Origin: Sphingomonas sp.
Lineage (GTDB): Bacteria > Pseudomonadota > Alphaproteobacteria > Sphingomonadales > Sphingomonadaceae
DNA: 64,000 bases
NCBI GenBank assembly: GCA_017849555.1
Contig: JAFIGU010000095.1
Coordinates: 1-64,000, forward strand
Reading direction: 5' to 3'
Shown here: piece by piece, positions 44,311 through 53,182 of the stretch
Position numbering within the stretch: the stretch's first letter is position 1
Layout: each line of letters opens with the position of its first letter
The notes under the pieces: generated by a model
Seen by the model: the letters and a program-made list of their open reading frames with translations, nothing else
What the model was told of the DNA's origin: nothing
Databases searched by the model: none
Translations under genes and position numbers: made by a program

Positions 44311-45114
44311 ATGAGCGCTTTGGGCAATGACGCGGTGGCGGTGGAGACGCGCGGCAATGTGATGCTGATCACGATCAACCGCCCGGCGGCGCGCAACGCG
44401 GTCAACGCGCAGGTCCACGAAGGCGTCGGCGATGCGCTCGAAGCGGCCGACAAGGACCCCGAGATCCGCTGCGTCATCATCACCGGCGCGGGCGACAAGT
44501 CCTTCTGCGCGGGGGCCGATCTGGTCGCGCTCTCGCGCGGCGAAAGCCTGACCCCCGACGACAAGGCCAAACAGGCGTGGGGCTTCGCCGGCATCGCCAG
44601 CCACCCGATCTCCAAGCCGGTGATCGCCTGCGTCAACGGCACGGCGCTGGGCGGCGGGCTCGAGATCACATTGGCGTGCGATCTGGCGGTGGCGGTCGAC
44701 AGCGCCTTGTTCGGGCTGCCCGAGCCCAAGCGCGGGCTGTTCGCGGCGGCGGGCGGGGTGTTCCGGCTGCCCGAGCAATTGCCGAAGAAGATCGCGATGG
44801 AGATGATCCTCACCGGCGATCCGATCACCGCCGAGCGCGCGCTCGCGCTCGGGCTGGTCAACGCGATCGCGCCGCGCGAACAGCTTCTCGACACCGCCTT
44901 CGCGCTCGCCGAACGGATCGCGGTCAACGCGCCGCTGTCGGTGCAGGCATCGAAGAGGATGGCGCAGGGCATCGTCGACGGCCATGTCGCGCGCGACGAC
45001 GCCGCCTGGGCACAGAACCGCGCCGAGGCGAAGATCGTCTTCACCAGCGAGGATTCGCGCGAGGGGCCCAAGGCATTCGCCGAAAAGCGCGCGCCGGTGT
45101 GGAAGGCGCGCTGA
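44311..45114 (+). CDS. Enoyl-CoA hydratase/isomerase (crotonase) family protein
   Basis: A 267-aa crotonase-fold enzyme. The CoA-binding oxyanion segment SFCAGADL lies near residues 64-71, and the second oxyanion block CVNGTALGGGLEITLACDLAVA near 108-129 contains the Gly positions. The first glutamate expected in hydratases is replaced in this segment or shifted, and LPEPKRGLFAAAGGVFRLP near 136-154 carries the second Glu. It is the first gene of a pair with the thiolase two bases downstream, pointing to beta-oxidation of a specific acyl-CoA. Substrate unknown. Confidence 0.88.
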   Translation: MSALGNDAVAVETRGNVMLITINRPAARNAVNAQVHEGVGDALEAADKDPEIRCVIITGAGDKSFCAGADLVALSRGESLTPDDKAKQAWGFAGIASHPISKPVIACVNGTALGGGLEITLACDLAVAVDSALFGLPEPKRGLFAAAGGVFRLPEQLPKKIAMEMILTGDPITAERALALGLVNAIAPREQLLDTAFALAERIAVNAPLSVQASKRMAQGIVDGHVARDDAAWAQNRAEAKIVFTSEDSREGPKAFAEKRAPVWKAR

Positions 45115-45116
45115 CC

Positions 45117-46622
45117 GTGGCCGCCGACGCCGAGCGCATCGCGGTGATCGTCGGGGTCGGGCAGGTCAACGACCGCCCGGCCGATCCGCTGCAGGGGCTC
45201 GATTCGCTCGGGCTGATGGTCGCCGCGCTGCAGGCAGCGGATCGCGATGCCGGGGGCGGTTGGCTCGGCGACGTCGAGTCGGTCGCGGTGGTGCAGCAGA
45301 TCAGCTTCCGCCAGGATAATCCGCTGGCGCAAAAGGTCGCCGAGCGGATCGGATCGCGCGCGACGATCGTCCACGACACCGTCGGCCCCAATGGCGACAG
45401 CCCGATCCTGTTGCTCAACGAGGCGGCCAACCGCATCGCGCGCGGCGAGATCGGGATCGCCGCGGTGACCGGGGGCGAGGCACTGCGCACCGCCAGCCAG
45501 CGCGCCGCGCTCGCCGCCAGGACCGACGTGTCGGACCAGAATCCGATCCGCAATCTCGCCAAGGGCCGCGCGCCGGGATACCGCCAGATCCACGGGCTCA
45601 CCGCGCCGGTCGACGTCTATCCGCTCTACGAAAACGCCGGGCGTGCCGCCTATGGACAGACGCTCGCCGAGGGGCAGGCCGAATCGGGCGAAATCTGGTC
45701 GCGGTTCAGCGCGATCGCCGCGGCGACCCCGGCGGCGTGGATCCACGCTCCGAAGACCGCCGCCGAGATCGTCACCCCGACCGCCGACAATCGCCCGATC
45801 GCTTTCCCTTACACCAAGCTGATGGTCGCCAATTCGAGCGTCAACCAGGGCGCCGGGTTCATCGTCACCAGCCTCGCCGAAGCGCGGCGGCGCGGGGTGC
45901 CCGAGGCGCGGATCATCTATGTCGGGCGCGGCGCCGCGGCGCATGAGGCGGACGATTTTCTGGCGCGCGACCGCTATGACAAATCGCCGAGCATGGAAAT
46001 ATGCCTCAACCGCGTCCTCGAATGGAACCAAGTGGGCGCCGACGACCTCGATCTCGCCGAACTCTATTCCTGCTTCCCCTGCGTCCCGAAAATGGCGCGC
46101 CGCGTGATCGGCTGGCCGCTCGACAGGCCCGCGACGGTGTTCGGCGGGCTCACCTTCGGCGGCGGCCCGATCGGCAATTATATGAGCCACGCGGTCGCCG
46201 AGATGGTCGACGCGCTGCGCGGCGGCGAGGGCCAGAAGGGGCTGCTGTTCGCCAATGGCGGCTATGCCACCCACAATCACGCGATCGTGCTCGCCACCGC
46301 GCCGCTCCCCGGTGCCGGCGAAGCGCATGATTTCGATTGTCAGGCGGAAGCCGATGCCGCGCGCGGCCGCGTTCCCGAGCTGATCAAGGACTATGCCGGC
46401 CCGGCCGAGATCGAAACCTATACCGTCTTCTACGCGCGCGACGGGCAACCCCGATCGGGTGTGATCGTCGCGCGGCTCCCCGACGGCAACCGCACCCTGG
46501 CGCATGTGCCCGGCGGCGATGCCGCGACGATCGCCTTCCTCACCGACGGTACCGCCGAACCGGTCGGCACGAAAGGCGAGGTGGTGGCGGGCGGCGAGAT
46601 GATGGTCTGGCGGCGAAGCTAA
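45117..46622 (+). CDS. Thiolase-family acetyl-CoA acetyltransferase-like protein
   Basis: A 501-aa protein of the thiolase superfamily, with IVGVGQVNDRP at the N-terminus. VGPNGDSPILLLNEAANRIARG near residues 82-103 holds the region where classical thiolases have the nucleophilic Cys; here no Cys is seen in this block, so it resembles SCP-x/acyltransferase-type paralogs. YSCFPCVPKMA near 318-328 and NGGYATHNHAIV near 378-389 give the His/Cys region. The start is GTG 45,117, two bases after the crotonase stop. The C-terminal about 90 residues form an extra OB-like domain typical of this subfamily. Its catalytic step is uncertain. Confidence 0.8.
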   Translation: MAADAERIAVIVGVGQVNDRPADPLQGLDSLGLMVAALQAADRDAGGGWLGDVESVAVVQQISFRQDNPLAQKVAERIGSRATIVHDTVGPNGDSPILLLNEAANRIARGEIGIAAVTGGEALRTASQRAALAARTDVSDQNPIRNLAKGRAPGYRQIHGLTAPVDVYPLYENAGRAAYGQTLAEGQAESGEIWSRFSAIAAATPAAWIHAPKTAAEIVTPTADNRPIAFPYTKLMVANSSVNQGAGFIVTSLAEARRRGVPEARIIYVGRGAAAHEADDFLARDRYDKSPSMEICLNRVLEWNQVGADDLDLAELYSCFPCVPKMARRVIGWPLDRPATVFGGLTFGGGPIGNYMSHAVAEMVDALRGGEGQKGLLFANGGYATHNHAIVLATAPLPGAGEAHDFDCQAEADAARGRVPELIKDYAGPAEIETYTVFYARDGQPRSGVIVARLPDGNRTLAHVPGGDAATIAFLTDGTAEPVGTKGEVVAGGEMMVWRRS

Positions 46623-46665
46623 GATCGCCTCCCCACCGCTCGCGCTGTGCGTATGACGCCCCGGC

Positions 46666-47541
46666 CTACCCCGCCGACAGGAAGACCACCCCGCCGATCA
46701 GCACGCCGCATCCCACCAGCCGCCACGGCCCGACCCTCTCGTGCAGGATCAGCATCCCCATCAGCGCGCCGACCATCATCGACATCTCGCGCATCGGCGC
46801 GACGAGGCTGAGCGGCGCGCCCGAGCCGAGCGCCGCGAGCACGAGGATATAGGACAAGGGCGACAGCAGCCCGACCCCGATCGCGAACCGCCAATAGCCG
46901 CGCATCGCCGCCAGCGCGCGGCGCGGATCGGCGATCACCAGCGGCGAGAGCAGAAAGAAGCGCAGCAGGTTCGAGAACCAGTCGAGCATCACCGGGACGA
47001 TGCCGAGCGTCTTGACCGCATAAGCGTCGACCACCGTATAGGTTGCGATCAGCCCGCCGGTCGCGCTGCCCCAGCGCACCCCCGCCTGCCCGCCGGGCCG
47101 GCGAAAGGCGGAAAGATCGCCCTGCGTCGCGATTAGCCCGATCCCCGCCACGACGAGGATCAACCCGAGCACCCCCAACCCCGACGGCCGCTCGCCGAGG
47201 ATCAGGAACGCGCCGATCGTCGACAGCATCGGCCCCGTCCCCCGCGCGACGGGATAGACCACCGAGAGATCGGCGACCTGATAGCCGCGCTGCAGGCACA
47301 GGCTGTAGCCGAGGTGGATCAGCGCGCTGAGCAGGACGAAGGCGGCGCCCACGCCGGTCCACGCCGTCCCGCGGCCCGCGATCACCAGATAGACCACCCA
47401 CGGCGCATAAGCGACGCACGCGACCAGATTATAGGCGAAGACGAACACCGGGCCGACCGCCGCGGCGCGCTTGGCGAGCAGGTTCCACGTCGCATGGACG
47501 AGCGACGCGAGCACGACGAGCAGCAATGAGGCAAATGTCAT
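46666..47541 (-). CDS. EamA/DMT-superfamily transporter behind a ykkC-class riboswitch
   Basis: A 291-aa membrane protein with about ten hydrophobic helices in two EamA repeats, starting MTFASLLLVVLASLVHATWN and ending GGVVFLSAG. The 5' leader on the same strand contains a ykkC-class aptamer. In the guanidine-I subtype such aptamers turn on guanidine exporters of the same superfamily (SMR proteins EmrE/SugE), so this gene may export guanidine or a related cation. Other ykkC subtypes sense ppGpp, PRPP or nucleotides, so the ligand is uncertain. AGGAGG lies five bases upstream of the ATG, inside a small hairpin. Confidence 0.85.
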   Translation of the reverse strand: MTFASLLLVVLASLVHATWNLLAKRAAAVGPVFVFAYNLVACVAYAPWVVYLVIAGRGTAWTGVGAAFVLLSALIHLGYSLCLQRGYQVADLSVVYPVARGTGPMLSTIGAFLILGERPSGLGVLGLILVVAGIGLIATQGDLSAFRRPGGQAGVRWGSATGGLIATYTVVDAYAVKTLGIVPVMLDWFSNLLRFFLLSPLVIADPRRALAAMRGYWRFAIGVGLLSPLSYILVLAALGSGAPLSLVAPMREMSMMVGALMGMLILHERVGPWRLVGCGVLIGGVVFLSAG

Positions 47542-47567
47542 CGAGACCTCCTGATTGGTCGATCTCG
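47542..47567 (-). promoter_or_regulatory. Hairpin that encloses the Shine-Dalgarno sequence of the EamA gene
   Basis: On the minus strand CGAGA (47,563-47,567) can pair with TCTCG (47,542-47,546), leaving AGGAGG (47,547-47,552) in the loop directly downstream of the aptamer. This is a plausible translational expression platform. The stem is short, so the call is tentative. Confidence 0.4.
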
Positions 47568-47568
47568 A

Positions 47569-47672
47569 CGTCTCCGCCTCTGGGCTTTTATCCCTCGGGT
47601 GCAGCCGCGGAGCACCCGCGGTTTCTGCAACGCTCGGTCCAGCGGCGGCAAAGCGCCCGGAACCCTAGTTGC
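47569..47672 (-). promoter_or_regulatory. ykkC-class (probably guanidine-I) riboswitch
   Basis: Read on the minus strand, the leader contains the diagnostic blocks in order: CTAGGGTTCCGG (47,657-47,668), then GGACCGAG in place of the common GGTCCGAG, a GC hairpin CCGCGGGTGCTCCGCGG, and GAGGGATAAAAGCCC followed by a GCGGAGA tail. These match the ykkC motif, whose subtype 1 binds guanidine. The gene controlled is the EamA transporter starting at 47,541. Subtypes 2a-2c have almost the same core, so the ligand needs testing. Confidence 0.8.
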
Positions 47673-47737
47673 CATTCGGTCGATGAGCGGCCCCTAGCCG
47701 ATCCGTGCGATCGCGATCAAGCGCGGTGCTATCCACC

Positions 47738-47801
47738 ACCCCGGCGCAGGCCGGGGTCCAGTTACGACCGCTCCGATGCTGGACCCCGGCCTACGCCGGG
47801 T
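47738..47801. repeat. Palindromic element, family A
   Basis: Arms ACCCCGGCGCAGGCCGGGGT (47,738-47,757) and ACCCCGGCCTACGCCGGGT (47,783-47,801), each extended by a few more complementary bases, form an inverted repeat. It is nearly the same as the arms downstream of gltB. It lies between the riboswitch and rpiB. The remaining 47,802-47,941 shows no gene. Confidence 0.8.
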
Positions 47802-47941
47802 CGCAGCGAGCCATAGGCAGCGTGACCGTCGCTTCAAATTTCCTAATCCCATGCCGCGCCACGCTATCAGCGGTGGCATTCGCCGCATCACGCGTCTAAA
47901 GGCGCGGGCATCCGTCCACGCCTTTATGGAAAGCGCCCCCG

Positions 47942-48385
47942 ATGCGCATCGCTATCGCGTCCGATCACGCCGCCGTCGAGCTCAAGTCCATGCTCGCCGA
48001 CTGGCTGCGCGAGGCCGGGCATGACGTGCTCGATCTCGGCACCAACGGCAGCGCGAGCGTCGACTATCCCGATTTCGGCCATGCGGTGGGCGCGGCGCTG
48101 GCCGACGGCCGCGTCGAGCGCGGCGTGGTATTGTGCGGCTCCGGGGTCGGCATCTCGATCGCGGCGAACCGCAACCCGGCATGCCGCTGCGCGCTGGTCA
48201 GCGAGCCGCTCTCCGCGCGTCTCGCGCGCCAGCATAACGACGCCAATGCGATCGCGATGGGCGCGCGGCTGATCGGCCCGGAAATGGCCAAGGCCTGCCT
48301 CGAGGCGTTCCTCTCGACCGATTTCGAGGGCGGCCGCCACCAGCACCGCATCGACAAGCTTTCCGTCCGCCTCACGGCTGCATAA
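47942..48385 (+). CDS. rpiB: Ribose-5-phosphate isomerase B
   Basis: A 147-aa RpiB/LacA-family isomerase that interconverts ribose 5-phosphate and ribulose 5-phosphate in the pentose phosphate pathway. Motifs: [15 protein letters not shown] at the N-terminus, YPDFGHAV near residues 42-49, [16 protein letters not shown] near 62-77 with the catalytic Cys65, and [13 protein letters not shown] near 99-111. It lies 15 bp upstream of glyA on the same strand, probably in one transcript, giving a one-carbon/nucleotide-precursor operon. Confidence 0.93.
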   Translation: MRIAIASDHAAVELKSMLADWLREAGHDVLDLGTNGSASVDYPDFGHAVGAALADGRVERGVVLCGSGVGISIAANRNPACRCALVSEPLSARLARQHNDANAIAMGARLIGPEMAKACLEAFLSTDFEGGRHQHRIDKLSVRLTAA

Positions 48386-48400
48386 CCAAGGAGTCTCGCG

Positions 48401-49708
48401 ATGAGCACGAACCCCGCCAATCTCAATGATGTGCAGCCGGACGGCTTCTTCACCCGCGGCCTTGCCGACGCCGATCCGGCGGTGTTCAAGGGCGTCGCCC
48501 ACGAGCTGGAGCGCGAGCAGACCCAGATCGAGCTGATCGCCTCCGAGAATATCGTCTCCAAGGCGGTGCTCGAAGCGCAGGGCAGCGTCTTCACCAACAA
48601 ATATGCCGAGGGTTATCCCGGCAAGCGCTACTATCAGGGCTGCCACCCGTCGGACGAGGTCGAGCAGCTCGCGATCGACCGCGCCAAGGCGCTGTTCGGC
48701 TGCAACTTCGCCAACGTCCAGCCGCATTCGGGCGCGCAGGCCAATGGCGCGGTGATGCTGGCGCTGACCAAGCCCGGCGACACGATCATGGGGCTGAGCC
48801 TCGATGCCGGCGGCCATTTGACCCACGGCGCCAAGGCGGCGATGTCGGGCAAATGGTTCAACGCGGTGCAATATGGCGTGACGCCGGACACGCATCTGAT
48901 CGATTACGATCAGGTCGAGGCGCTCGCGCTCGAACATAAGCCGACGCTGATCATCACCGGCGGCTCGGCCTATCCGCGCGTGATCGATTTCGCCCGCTTC
49001 CGCGCGATCGCCGACAAGGTCGGCGCCAAGTTCATGGTCGATATGGCGCATTTCGCGGGGATCGTCGCGGGCGGGCTGCATCCCTCGCCGTTCGAGCATG
49101 CCGATGTCGTCACCACCACCACCCACAAGACGCTGCGCGGCCCGCGCGGCGGGATGGTGATGACCAATGACGAGGCGATCGCCAAGAAGATCAACTCGGC
49201 GGTGTTCCCGGGGCTGCAGGGCGGCCCGCTGATGCACGTCATCGCCGCCAAGGCGGTGGCGTTCGGCGAGGCGCTGCGCCCCGACTATAAGAGCTATATC
49301 GCCGCGGTGGTGGAAAACGCCAAGGTGCTGGCCGCGACGCTCAAGGAGCGCGGCTGCAACCTCGTCTCGGGCGGCACCGACACGCATCTCGCGCTGGTCG
49401 ACCTGACCCCGCTCGGGGTGACCGGCAAGGACGCCGACGAGGCGCTCGAGCGCGCCGGGATCACCTGCAACAAGAACGGCATCCCCAACGATCCGCTCCC
49501 CCCGATGAAGACCAGCGGGATCCGCGTCGGCTCCCCCGCGGGCACCACGCGCGGCTTCGGCGCCGCCGAATTCCGCGAGATCGGCAATATGGTTGCGGAC
49601 GTACTGGACGGCCTCGCCAAGAACGGCGAAGCTGGCGATGCGCAGGTCGAGGCGCATGTTCGGGAACGAGTACGCGCCTTGTGCGCTCGTTTCCCGATCT
49701 ATCAGTGA
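48401..49708 (+). CDS. glyA: Serine hydroxymethyltransferase
   Basis: A 435-aa PLP enzyme that interconverts serine and glycine with tetrahydrofolate. The PLP-binding lysine lies in [13 protein letters not shown] near residues 238-250, ELIASENI near 44-51, and the substrate-binding [13 protein letters not shown] block near 69-77. The length is normal. AAGGAG lies upstream of the ATG. A small hydrophobic protein gene and nrdR follow on the same strand. Confidence 0.96.
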   Translation: MSTNPANLNDVQPDGFFTRGLADADPAVFKGVAHELEREQTQIELIASENIVSKAVLEAQGSVFTNKYAEGYPGKRYYQGCHPSDEVEQLAIDRAKALFGCNFANVQPHSGAQANGAVMLALTKPGDTIMGLSLDAGGHLTHGAKAAMSGKWFNAVQYGVTPDTHLIDYDQVEALALEHKPTLIITGGSAYPRVIDFARFRAIADKVGAKFMVDMAHFAGIVAGGLHPSPFEHADVVTTTTHKTLRGPRGGMVMTNDEAIAKKINSAVFPGLQGGPLMHVIAAKAVAFGEALRPDYKSYIAAVVENAKVLAATLKERGCNLVSGGTDTHLALVDLTPLGVTGKDADEALERAGITCNKNGIPNDPLPPMKTSGIRVGSPAGTTRGFGAAEFREIGNMVADVLDGLAKNGEAGDAQVEAHVRERVRALCARFPIYQ

Positions 49709-49718
49709 GGGCGTAAAG

Positions 49719-49895
49719 ATGTCGAAGATCGACGAAGTGCAGGAAACCGTCCGCAACACCCCCGGCCTCGGCCGGAAAATGGCGAAATACGGCGCGATCG
49801 GCGCGGTATTGGCGATCCCCTTGCCCTTCGTCGGCCCGGTCATCGGCGCGGTGGTCGGCGCCGGCGTCGCCTACGCGCGCCGCGATAAGAACTGA
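49719..49895 (+). CDS. Small glycine-rich hydrophobic protein
   Basis: A 58-aa frame starting at ATG 49,719, with GAGG eight bases upstream, 10 bases after the glyA stop. The N-terminus is polar and the core IGAVLAIPLPFVGPVIGAVVGAGVAYA-like segment, with PLPFVGP near residues 33-39, is hydrophobic and Gly-rich, suggesting a membrane hairpin, followed by a basic RRDKN end. I do not recognise a family. Coding potential is supported by the Shine-Dalgarno site and the operon position. Confidence 0.65.
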   Translation: MSKIDEVQETVRNTPGLGRKMAKYGAIGAVLAIPLPFVGPVIGAVVGAGVAYARRDKN

Positions 49896-49914
49896 GCTAT
49901 GCCTCTCCCATCCT

Positions 49915-49995
49915 CCGTTCGGGCTGAGCTTGTCGAAGCCCTGCACTTTCTTCCGATGAAGAAGGGCAGCCCTTCGACAGGCTCAGGGCGAACGG
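49915..49995. repeat. Palindromic element, family B
   Basis: About 81 bp with outer arms CCGTTCGGGCTGAGCTTGTC and GACAGGCTCAGGGCGAACGG and an inner TCGAAGCCCTGC / GCAGCCCTTCGA stem. It closely matches the element at 41,774-41,851. It separates the small hydrophobic gene from nrdR. Confidence 0.85.
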
Positions 49996-50033
49996 GAGAG
50001 GGTGCTGCTTCTTCCTTCGAGGGCGCGAACTGA

Positions 50034-50495
50034 ATGCGCTGCCCGTTCTGCGGCCATGATGCGAGCCAGGTAAAGGATAGCCGCCCGACCGACGACGGCG
50101 CGGCGATCCGTCGGCGTCGCCAGTGCGAGGGGTGCGCGGCGCGCTTCACCACCTTCGAGCGGATCCAGCTGCGCGAATTGGTGGTGGTCAAGAGCAACGA
50201 CCGCCGCGAACCGTTCGACCGCGAGAAGCTGATCCGCTCGATCGGCATCGCCGCGCGCAAGCGCCAGCTCGACGGGATCGCGATCGAGCGGCTCGTCTCG
50301 GGCATCCAGCGCCAGCTCGAAACCTCGGGCGAAGGCGAAGTGACCTCGAAGCGGATCGGCGAAATGGTGATGGACGGGCTCAAGGGGCTCGATTCGGTCG
50401 CCTATATCCGCTTTGCCTCGGTCTATCGCGATTTCAACGAGGCGAAGGATTTCGAGGAATTCGCCGGCACGGTCGAGGAAGCCGGCCGCGGATGA
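50034..50495 (+). CDS. nrdR: Ribonucleotide reductase regulator NrdR
   Basis: A 153-aa repressor of ribonucleotide reductase genes. The zinc ribbon has MRCPFCG at residues 1-7 and [12 protein letters not shown] near 31-42. An ATP-cone follows, with [20 protein letters not shown] near 50-69. In the presence of dATP or ATP mixtures NrdR tetramers bind NrdR boxes upstream of nrd genes. It ends in an ATGA overlap with trmJ. Placement after glyA is common in alphaproteobacteria. Confidence 0.95.
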   Translation: MRCPFCGHDASQVKDSRPTDDGAAIRRRRQCEGCAARFTTFERIQLRELVVVKSNDRREPFDREKLIRSIGIAARKRQLDGIAIERLVSGIQRQLETSGEGEVTSKRIGEMVMDGLKGLDSVAYIRFASVYRDFNEAKDFEEFAGTVEEAGRG

Positions 50496-51220
50496 GCGCT
50501 GCGCCGCCCCCCGTCATCGTCCTCGTCCGCCCGCAACTCGCCGAAAATATCGGCAAGGCGGCGCGCGCGATGCTCAATTTCGGGCTGACCGAGATGCGGC
50601 TCGTCACCCCGCGCGACGGCTGGCCCAATCCGCTCGCCGGCCCGGCGGCGTCGGGCGCCGATCTGGTGCTCGAGGGCGCGCGGGTGTTCGAGAGCGTCGC
50701 CGAGGCGGTGGCCGATTGCGCGCATGTCTATGCGACGACGGTGCGCAAGCGCGGGGTGACCAAGCCGGTGGTGACCCCCGAGGCCGCCGCGCGCGAGATG
50801 CGCGGCGCGGCCGAGCGCTCGGCGATCCTTTTCGGCCCCGAGCGGTCGGGGCTCGAAACCGACGATGTCGCGCTGGCGCGCACGATCCTAACCGTGCCGA
50901 TCAACCCCGAATTCGGCAGCCTCAACCTGGCGCAGGCGGTGATCCTCGTCGCTTACGAATGGGCGAAGGGCGAGACGCTGGCGAGCCCGCCCGAAACCGA
51001 TCTCGCCCCGCCCGCGCCGCAGGCCGAGCTGGAAGGGATGATCGGCCAGCTCGACCAGATGCTCGAACAGGCCAATTTCTTCTTCCCGCCCGATCGCACC
51101 CCCGCGACCAAACGCACCCTGCGCACCTTGCTGACCAAACCCGGCTGGTCGAGCCAGGAGGTGCGCACGTTGCGCGGGGTGCTCTCGGCGCTGGCGGGGG
51201 CGAAGGCGAAGCGGCGGTAA
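50492..51220 (+). CDS. trmJ: tRNA methyltransferase of the TrmJ/SpoU (SPOUT) family
   Basis: A 242-aa SPOUT methyltransferase, probably the 2'-O-methyltransferase acting at tRNA position 32. The three SPOUT motifs are visible: [19 protein letters not shown] near residues 13-31, [15 protein letters not shown] near 110-124, and [16 protein letters not shown] near 135-150. A C-terminal helical extension ends AGAKAKRR. The ATG overlaps the nrdR stop by four bases. The family is firm; the exact nucleotide modified is inferred. Confidence 0.88.
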   Translation: MSAAPPPVIVLVRPQLAENIGKAARAMLNFGLTEMRLVTPRDGWPNPLAGPAASGADLVLEGARVFESVAEAVADCAHVYATTVRKRGVTKPVVTPEAAAREMRGAAERSAILFGPERSGLETDDVALARTILTVPINPEFGSLNLAQAVILVAYEWAKGETLASPPETDLAPPAPQAELEGMIGQLDQMLEQANFFFPPDRTPATKRTLRTLLTKPGWSSQEVRTLRGVLSALAGAKAKRR

Positions 51221-51291
51221 CCTCCGTTCGTTGCTGATTCGGGATCACCTCGCCCCGTTCGCCCGAACGGAGAGAGATCGCGCTCTGCCTT

Positions 51292-53133
51292 CTAAATCTG
51301 ATCCCTGAGCGTCAGCGCCACCGCGCGCGTCTCCCCGCCGCGGCGCACCTGCAGCGCGATCGTCGACCCCGCCGGTCGCGAGCGGAACAGGCGGCGCGCA
51401 TCGGCAAGCTGCTCCGCCACGACCGGCGTGCCGTCGATCGCAACGATCACATCGCCCACCGCGAGGCCCGCCGCGGCGCCCGCACTGTCCTTCGCCACAT
51501 CGGTCACTTCATAGCCGCCGTTCTTGGCGTTGATCCACAGCCCCGAGCGATCGAACGTGCCGACATCCTCGGGCTCGGGCACGATCCGCTTCAGGTACAT
51601 GATCTGATTGGTATAATCGAAGGTCACCACGAAGCGCTTGAGCAGCCCGCTGCCGATATTGCCGTCATAGGCCGGGTCGCTGATCGACCCGCCCTTCGCC
51701 TCCGACAGCCCGGCGGCGATATTGCTCACCGGCACCTCGCCCAATTTGAGCGCCGGCAGCCGCACGACATAGCTGCGCGCTGGCCCGCCGACGCCCCAGC
51801 CGGTCACCGCGCTGGTGCCCTTGGCGAATTTGGCGCGCAGATCGTTGGCTTTCACGAACGGGCTGGTGAAATCGATCTCCGAGCGTGAACCGGTATCGAT
51901 ATCGAACCGCGCGGGCATCCCCATCACCGATCCGCTGACGAAGGGCAGATGATCGTAGAACACGAACGGCACCGCGCTGCCCAGCGCCGCGCTCGCCCTG
52001 AAATCCGCCGGCCGGGTGAAGCTCAGCGTCTTGCCGCCGTAATCGATCGTCGTCACCAGCCGGCGGAATAGCTCGAACCCGACCATCCCGTCGACCGCGA
52101 TCCCCTCGATCGACGGATCGTAGATATTGGTCGCGAAGCCGGTCTGGTCCTTCAGCCGCACGTCGCCGATCGCGATCTCGTCGAGATGGACGAAGCCGGT
52201 CGTCTCATGGCCCTCGCCCGCGCCGCTGGTCACCGCCGCGCCGACCGCCTGCAGCCCCACTTCCCTGACCAATTTGGGCGAGAGCAAGGTATGCCCGCCG
52301 GTATCGACGATGAACGTATACGGCCCTTTGCCGTTGACCATCGCCTCGACGTAGATGTGGTTGTTGAGGAAGCGGAACGGCACGCTGGCATGCGACGCGC
52401 CGCCGACGATCTCCGCCCCGGTCAGCGCCACCTTGGGCATCGCATAGGCGCCGAGCGGGCGCCTCCCGCCGAAGGTCGCGCTCTGCAGCAGCGAGGTCGA
52501 CAGCGATTCCGGCCCCAGCCCCTGATCGGTCACCATTTTGTGCGCCAGCATCGCGCCGCTTTCGGGGCGATAGTCCGAATAATTTTCGGTGACGTGGAAG
52601 AATTGCCGCATCTCCGCGATGCGCGTCAGGAAATGCGTCTCGGCGTCGAACCACGCATCGAAGCGATGCCCCTGTTTGAGCGTGACGACGAGATGATCCT
52701 GCGCGCGTCCGTCGATCGTGTCGCGTCCGGCCGAGGTGATTTTCGCGCCGCCGCGATCGGCGCGCCACCACAGATTGGCGTTGCGATAGGCGGCGCTGGC
52801 CGCGGTGAGCGGGCGGTCACCGCCGAGCTGCGGCGTATAGGCGAGCGAGATATCCTGCTGCCACGGCGTCTTTCCGTCGAAGCCGTCGCTGCTGCGGATC
52901 CCCTGCGCCTCCTGTTCCTCGGCATAAGCGCCGGTGGCGACGTCGTAGCGGAGGGTGAGCGGCCCGGTCAGCCCGGAAGCGGTGTTGGTATAGCGCAATT
53001 CCACCGCCCCCACCGCGGGCATCTTCACCGCGGCGCGGTTGGCGGCGAGCACCGCATCGACCGTCGTCGCCGGCTCGGCATGGGCGCTCGCGGCGAGCGA
53101 AAAGGTAAGCACGGCGGCGGCAAACGGCCTCAT
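51292..53133 (-). CDS. Secreted retropepsin-like aspartyl protease with PDZ domain
   Basis: A 613-aa exported protein. The signal peptide ends near SAHAEPA at residue 20. Two aspartyl-protease motifs appear: IVDTGGHTLLS near residues 274-284 and DIDTGSRSEIDF near 410-421. A C-terminal PDZ domain (about 530-613) contains AGLAVGDVIVAIDGTPV. Domains like this are found in periplasmic aspartic proteases of proteobacteria. The start at 53,133 (MRPFAAAV) has GAGGG five bases upstream; an ATG four codons earlier is possible. It is divergent from an AraC-type regulator. Target proteins are unknown. Confidence 0.8.
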   Translation of the reverse strand: MRPFAAAVLTFSLAASAHAEPATTVDAVLAANRAAVKMPAVGAVELRYTNTASGLTGPLTLRYDVATGAYAEEQEAQGIRSSDGFDGKTPWQQDISLAYTPQLGGDRPLTAASAAYRNANLWWRADRGGAKITSAGRDTIDGRAQDHLVVTLKQGHRFDAWFDAETHFLTRIAEMRQFFHVTENYSDYRPESGAMLAHKMVTDQGLGPESLSTSLLQSATFGGRRPLGAYAMPKVALTGAEIVGGASHASVPFRFLNNHIYVEAMVNGKGPYTFIVDTGGHTLLSPKLVREVGLQAVGAAVTSGAGEGHETTGFVHLDEIAIGDVRLKDQTGFATNIYDPSIEGIAVDGMVGFELFRRLVTTIDYGGKTLSFTRPADFRASAALGSAVPFVFYDHLPFVSGSVMGMPARFDIDTGSRSEIDFTSPFVKANDLRAKFAKGTSAVTGWGVGGPARSYVVRLPALKLGEVPVSNIAAGLSEAKGGSISDPAYDGNIGSGLLKRFVVTFDYTNQIMYLKRIVPEPEDVGTFDRSGLWINAKNGGYEVTDVAKDSAGAAAGLAVGDVIVAIDGTPVVAEQLADARRLFRSRPAGSTIALQVRRGGETRAVALTLRDQI

Positions 53134-53182
53134 CACGACCCTCATATTGCGAAATTCGAGCGGGTTGCTTAGCCCTTGCCGG

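Noticed and set aside
34350..50000. CRISPR array suspected from the recurring palindromes
   Set aside because: Copies are dispersed in separate intergenic gaps, without regular spacers or cas genes.
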